Shown here in pieces: positions 6,409-8,716 of a stretch of DNA of 8,716 bases. A program made the position numbers and the translations under genes. Location: NCBI GenBank assembly GCA_003522805.1, contig DPIB01000154.1:1-8716 (forward strand), read 5' to 3'. Positions within the stretch are counted from its first letter, which is position 1. Each line of letters starts with the position of its first letter. The notes below the pieces were generated by a model, which saw only the letters and a program-made list of their open reading frames with translations, was not told the origin of the DNA and did not search any database. This DNA comes from Fervidobacterium sp. Its GTDB lineage: Bacteria > Thermotogota > Thermotogae > Thermotogales > Fervidobacteriaceae.

Positions 6409-7752
6409 ATGAACAATTCAAAAGATACAATTCTCGCCTTGCTAAAAGAGAAAATAAGTAGGCAACAATGGGAACACTGGTTTATCGATTTTACAGTAAA
6501 GAGAATAGAAGGAACCCACGTTGTATTCGAGGTGGGTAACTTGTTTATAAAGGGATACATCGAAAAAAAATTTGACAAGACACTGAAGAAAGTGGTGAAT
6601 GAAGCTCTAGGAAGTGAAGCCTCATATGAAATTGTATACGCTCAGATCAACACTGAAGATAACTTTGAGAACAACAAACAAGATGAAGGAGCACTTGTTA
6701 GAAAGAGGCCTGTACTGATAACACCATTGAATCCAAGATACACCTTTGACAACTTCATAGTCGATGAATTCAATCAATTTGTATTCAATCTCCTTCTGGA
6801 AGCTGCAAAACGGTCAGCAACATACAACCCAATATTCATATACAGCGAAGCTGGAATGGGGAAGACCCACTTAGTGCAAGCCTATGGCAACTATCTGCTG
6901 TCGAACAACCCTGACCTCAGATTTGCTTATCTCACAAGTGAACAATTCTTGAATGAACTGGTAGCAAAATTGAAGAGTGGAAACGTGGAAGAATTCAGGG
7001 AGAAGTATAGGAAGAAAGTAGATATACTGGTCATAGATGACATACAATTCCTTGCTGGGAAAAAGGGAGTTCAAGTTGAGCTATTTCACACATTCAATAC
7101 CCTCTACGAAGCAGGAAAACAAATAATAGTATGTTCCGATAGGTCACCTAAAGAGCTAAAAGACTTTCAGGAAAGAGTTATCTCAAGATTCCAGATGGGA
7201 GTCGTTGCACAAATAAAGACTCCATCAAAGGAAGCGATGTATAAAATTGCATGCAAGATAGTCGAAGAAGAAAAGGCAGATATATCCACTGAAATACTAG
7301 ACTACGTATCTTCTCACATAAAGGGAAGCATAAGAATACTAAAAGGAGCAATCATAAAACTTATAGCTTATAAGAGCATGTACGATAACAACATTGATCT
7401 TTCAACAGTGCACCTTTTACTGAAAGATATTCTTCAAACTCAATCGGAAAATGATGATTCTGATATCATAAATGTAGTAGCCAAGCACTTTAAATGCTCT
7501 AGAGAAGAGATACTCTCGAATAAAAAGAATAAAGAACTCTCTTTAGCTAGGCAAGTGAGCATGTACTTGCTCAGCAAGAAATATGGATTATCGGCTAGAA
7601 AAATTGGAACGATCTTCGGGAAAAGCCATCCAACTGTTACCAATGCGATTAAAAAGATTGAAGAAGCAACGAAAAATGATGCACAACTGAAAATGATAAT
7701 CGATAGCATAGAGAAAGATATGGAGAAAAAAGTAGGGAAAGCATATTCCTAG
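6409..7752 (+). CDS. dnaA: Chromosomal replication initiator protein DnaA
   Basis: DnaA binds origin DNA, oligomerises with ATP and opens the duplex to load the helicase. The 447 residues match the family length. Domain I covers about residues 1-85 (QQWEHWFIDFTV, VVFEVGNLFIKGY), followed by a short linker. The AAA+ domain begins near 105 (LNPRYTFDNFIV). It shows Walker A GMGKTH (149-154), Walker B ILVIDDIQF (206-214), the sensor 1 region CSDR (242-245), the arginine-finger segment ERVISRFQMG (255-264), and a sensor 2 segment GSIRILKGAIIKLIAY. Domain IV carries ARQVSMYLLSKKYGL (from 380) and a helix-turn-helix signature GKSHPTVTNAIKKI (404-417), close to the Thermotoga form rather than the common GGRDHTTV. 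The Walker A first glycine is replaced by Ser146 (SEAGMGKT). Start ATG has GAGGTG five bases upstream. Ferredoxin follows on the same strand. Confidence 0.98.
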   Translation: MNNSKDTILALLKEKISRQQWEHWFIDFTVKRIEGTHVVFEVGNLFIKGYIEKKFDKTLKKVVNEALGSEASYEIVYAQINTEDNFENNKQDEGALVRKRPVLITPLNPRYTFDNFIVDEFNQFVFNLLLEAAKRSATYNPIFIYSEAGMGKTHLVQAYGNYLLSNNPDLRFAYLTSEQFLNELVAKLKSGNVEEFREKYRKKVDILVIDDIQFLAGKKGVQVELFHTFNTLYEAGKQIIVCSDRSPKELKDFQERVISRFQMGVVAQIKTPSKEAMYKIACKIVEEEKADISTEILDYVSSHIKGSIRILKGAIIKLIAYKSMYDNNIDLSTVHLLLKDILQTQSENDDSDIINVVAKHFKCSREEILSNKKNKELSLARQVSMYLLSKKYGLSARKIGTIFGKSHPTVTNAIKKIEEATKNDAQLKMIIDSIEKDMEKKVGKAYS

Positions 7753-7772
7753 TTATAGAGTCATTGGATGCA

Positions 7773-7798
7773 CAATTAAATGACCATATTGTTAATTG
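7773..7798 (+). repeat. Inverted repeat CAATTAA / TTAATTG after dnaA
   Basis: Perfect 7-base arms (7773-7779 and 7792-7798) with a 12-base spacer begin 20 bases after the dnaA stop. There is no U-run, so it is a poor terminator. The right arm overlaps the -35 box of the next promoter, so an operator role is possible. Confidence 0.5.
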
Positions 7799-7823
7799 CA
7801 AAGTTGTGAACCTATGATATAAT
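7796..7823 (+). promoter_or_regulatory. Putative promoter downstream of dnaA
   Basis: TTGCAA (7796-7801), 16-base spacer, TATAAT (7818-7823). It would transcribe the broken gene and ferredoxin. A second TATAAT at 7869-7874 lacks a well-spaced -35 box. Confidence 0.55.
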
Positions 7824-7886
7824 CGTATTTGACTTTTACCCACTTTAGAGATAGAGTGAAGGTTTGAGTATAATCGGAGGTAAGTA

Positions 7887-8120
7887 ATTAAAGAATACTT
7901 CAGAATGTCCTTGAATCACCAAGAAAGGTTTCAAAGGTTTCTTAGAATCCAGAAAAGACAGATGAACGATAGGACTCAGTAAGCACTTTGAGACTTTGGC
8001 TGAAAAACATCATTAGATGATTTAGATGATATTGGGTGAAACAATTTTCTGCAACAGGAAGGGAAATGTCCCAGAAAAGGTAAGAAGAAAAAATTAAAAT
8101 GCAGAATTTTGAATTTCTAA
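7887..8120 (+). pseudogene. Decayed small gene between dnaA and ferredoxin (unknown family)
   Basis: An excellent ribosome site CGGAGG (7875-7880) is followed, six bases later, by ATT where ATG would be expected. The frame then reads KEYFRMSLNHQERFQRFLRI and continues to a TAA at 7980. From about 7981 the sense moves to another frame (KHFETLAEK). After the A-run at 8002-8006 it returns to the first frame (TSLDDLDDIG), hits TGA at 8037, and continues as NNFLQQEGKCPRKGKKKKLK, then CRILNF, to TAA at 8118. One extra base near 7980 and one missing A near 8006 would join the parts. The tail resembles a Cys-Pro-x-Cys-Gly zinc ribbon in which one cysteine has been lost. Four separate defects point to decay rather than to one sequencing error. 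The family is not recognised. Confidence 0.5.
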
Positions 8121-8142
8121 AGTAGGTATATTTGACTTTGTG

Positions 8143-8151
8143 AAGGAGGTG
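8143..8151 (+). promoter_or_regulatory. Ferredoxin ribosome binding site
   Basis: AAGGAGGTG, a full-length match to the anti-Shine-Dalgarno sequence, seven bases before the ATG at 8159. It suggests high expression. Confidence 0.8.
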
Positions 8152-8155
8152 CTAA

Positions 8156-8341
<186 letters not shown>

Positions 8342-8385
8342 AAAAGAGAAGGAAGACCTTTGTTAACTGAAATCTGACTTTTTTT

Positions 8386-8410
8386 GGGGGCGCAAGCCCC
8401 ATTTATTTTC
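8386..8410 (+). terminator. Intrinsic terminator after ferredoxin
   Basis: A GC-rich 5-bp stem (GGGGC with GCCCC, 8387-8400) closed by a GCAA tetraloop, followed by the T-rich ATTTATTTTC, 45 bases after the ferredoxin stop. Confidence 0.72.
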
Positions 8411-8510
8411 GGAAAATGTTCCCATTTACACTACTTTGTACCAGCTTGTTCTTACCGTCTGAACGCTTGTTTTTTTGTCTGTTATGGAAATATGATTCTA
8501 CTATACGGTA

Positions 8511-8525
8511 ACAAGTAATACTTGT
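8511..8525. promoter_or_regulatory. Perfect palindrome ACAAGTA-A-TACTTGT, candidate operator
   Basis: Seven-base arms around a single A. It overlaps the -35 box at 8522, and a half-site ACTTGT recurs at 8530-8535. The position is typical for a repressor site; the regulator is unknown. Confidence 0.45.
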
Positions 8526-8551
8526 AAAGACTTGTCATGCTATAATATAAT
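8522..8551 (+). promoter_or_regulatory. Putative promoter at the right end
   Basis: TTGTAA (8522-8527), 18-base spacer, TATAAT (8546-8551), with another TATAAT overlapping at 8541-8546. It would transcribe rightward out of the window. Confidence 0.5.
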
Positions 8552-8572
8552 TTATAAGCTTGTTTTGCTCAT

Positions 8573-8646
8573 GTTGTTTTTTCGTTCCTCGCTCATTACT
8601 TAATTAGCAAAAAAGAAAAGTACTGTATAAAGTACCAAAAAACAAC
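8573..8646 (+). repeat. Long-range inverted repeat GTTGTTTTTT / AAAAAACAAC
   Basis: Perfect 10-base arms at 8573-8582 and 8637-8646 enclose 54 bases. The enclosed part holds a smaller inverted repeat, GTACT / AGTAC (8620-8635). It lies in the expected leader of any transcript from the promoter at 8522-8551. The arms are A/T-rich, so pairing would be weak at high temperature. Confidence 0.45.
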
Positions 8647-8663
8647 TCAAACGTGGTAAAATA

Positions 8664-8716
8664 ATGGTAAATTGTAGTAAAATATATGTACTAGATGTCA
8701 ACTACCCACCGCCTAT
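8664..8716 (+). CDS. Possible start of a gene running off the right edge
   Basis: The ATG at 8664 opens a frame that stays open to the edge and reads MVNCSKIYVLDVNYPPP. The stretch KIYVLDVN recalls the first strand of PIN-domain proteins, but too little is visible to assign it. There is no good ribosome site (CGTGG only), unlike the other genes here. Confidence 0.22.
   Translation, partial: MVNCSKIYVLDVNYPPP

Larger units (their letters stand above)
8406..8716. other. Intergenic region at the right edge
   Basis: AT-rich sequence with no full gene. It holds a promoter-like pair with a palindrome over it, a long inverted repeat, and perhaps the first codons of a gene from 8664. A weak GTTC/GAAC stem at about 8449-8465 followed by a T-run is not convincing as a terminator. 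Confidence 0.5.

Noticed and set aside
6393..7843. Minus-strand open frames opposite dnaA
   Set aside because: The dnaA frame is fully supported by motifs; these antisense frames have no family features.
7836..7845. TTTACCCACT resembling the DnaA box TTATCCACA
   Set aside because: About 7 of 9 positions match and it stands alone; this is expected by chance in AT-rich DNA.
7924..8029. Tandem 9-mers AAAGGTTTC (7924-7941) and TTAGATGA-type (8012-8029)
   Set aside because: Both are explained by repeated residues (RFQRF and DDLDD) in the broken gene, so they were not listed as separate repeats.
8449..8477. GTTC/GAAC stem followed by a T-run as a second terminator
   Set aside because: Only four base pairs with a nine-base loop; too weak, and the ferredoxin terminator lies just upstream.

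Overview
The window most likely comes from a member of the Thermotogae, and Fervidobacterium or a close relative is my best guess. The main evidence is the 60-residue ferredoxin, with the Thermotoga-type layout of one [4Fe-4S] cluster plus one disulfide, lying next to a Thermotoga-like dnaA. From memory, dnaA and ferredoxin are also adjacent in Thermotoga maritima. The DNA is AT-rich and the Shine-Dalgarno sites are strong (GGAGGTG type), which fits. The genus is an inference; no search was run.

Layout. Bases 1-2769 (minus strand) hold the start of a division and cell-wall cluster in the order rsmH, an ftsL-like gene, and a class B penicillin-binding protein that runs off the left edge. Bases 2776-3029 are intergenic. 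They contain a bidirectional hairpin terminator flanked by two promoters that point at each other, one of them a perfect consensus TTGACA-17-TATAAT. Bases 3030-5732 (minus strand) are a tight three-gene operon: an M55 D-aminopeptidase (DppA type), a phosphate butyryltransferase-like enzyme (ptb), and carbamate kinase (arcC). Bases 5733-6408 contain no convincing intact gene; they hold short tandem repeats, pieces that look like decayed reading frames, and the dnaA promoter. Bases 6409-7752 (plus strand) are dnaA. Bases 7753-8158 contain a promoter and what I read as a broken gene of about 78 codons. Bases 8159-8341 encode ferredoxin, followed by a terminator. Bases 8406-8716 contain a promoter with a palindrome over its -35 box, a long inverted repeat, and possibly the first codons of another gene.

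How the genes fit together. RsmH, the FtsL-like protein and the penicillin-binding protein link ribosome maturation and septum synthesis, as in other bacterial dcw clusters. The DppA-Ptb-ArcC operon suggests peptide or amino-acid fermentation: DppA releases amino acids, while Ptb and ArcC handle high-energy acyl phosphate and carbamoyl phosphate intermediates that can yield ATP. Neither butyrate kinase nor arginine deiminase or ornithine carbamoyltransferase is nearby. Transcription diverges around 5733-6408 (dppA operon to the left, dnaA to the right), but I found no cluster of DnaA boxes there.

Several gene starts were moved to internal ATG codons because a clear Shine-Dalgarno site sits just upstream (rsmH, ftsL-like, arcC, ptb). 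The most noteworthy items are the broken gene between dnaA and ferredoxin, the two-promoter hairpin module at 2899-3010, the repeated TAGCGGAGCGG motif in and near rsmH, and the altered Walker A sequence of DnaA.
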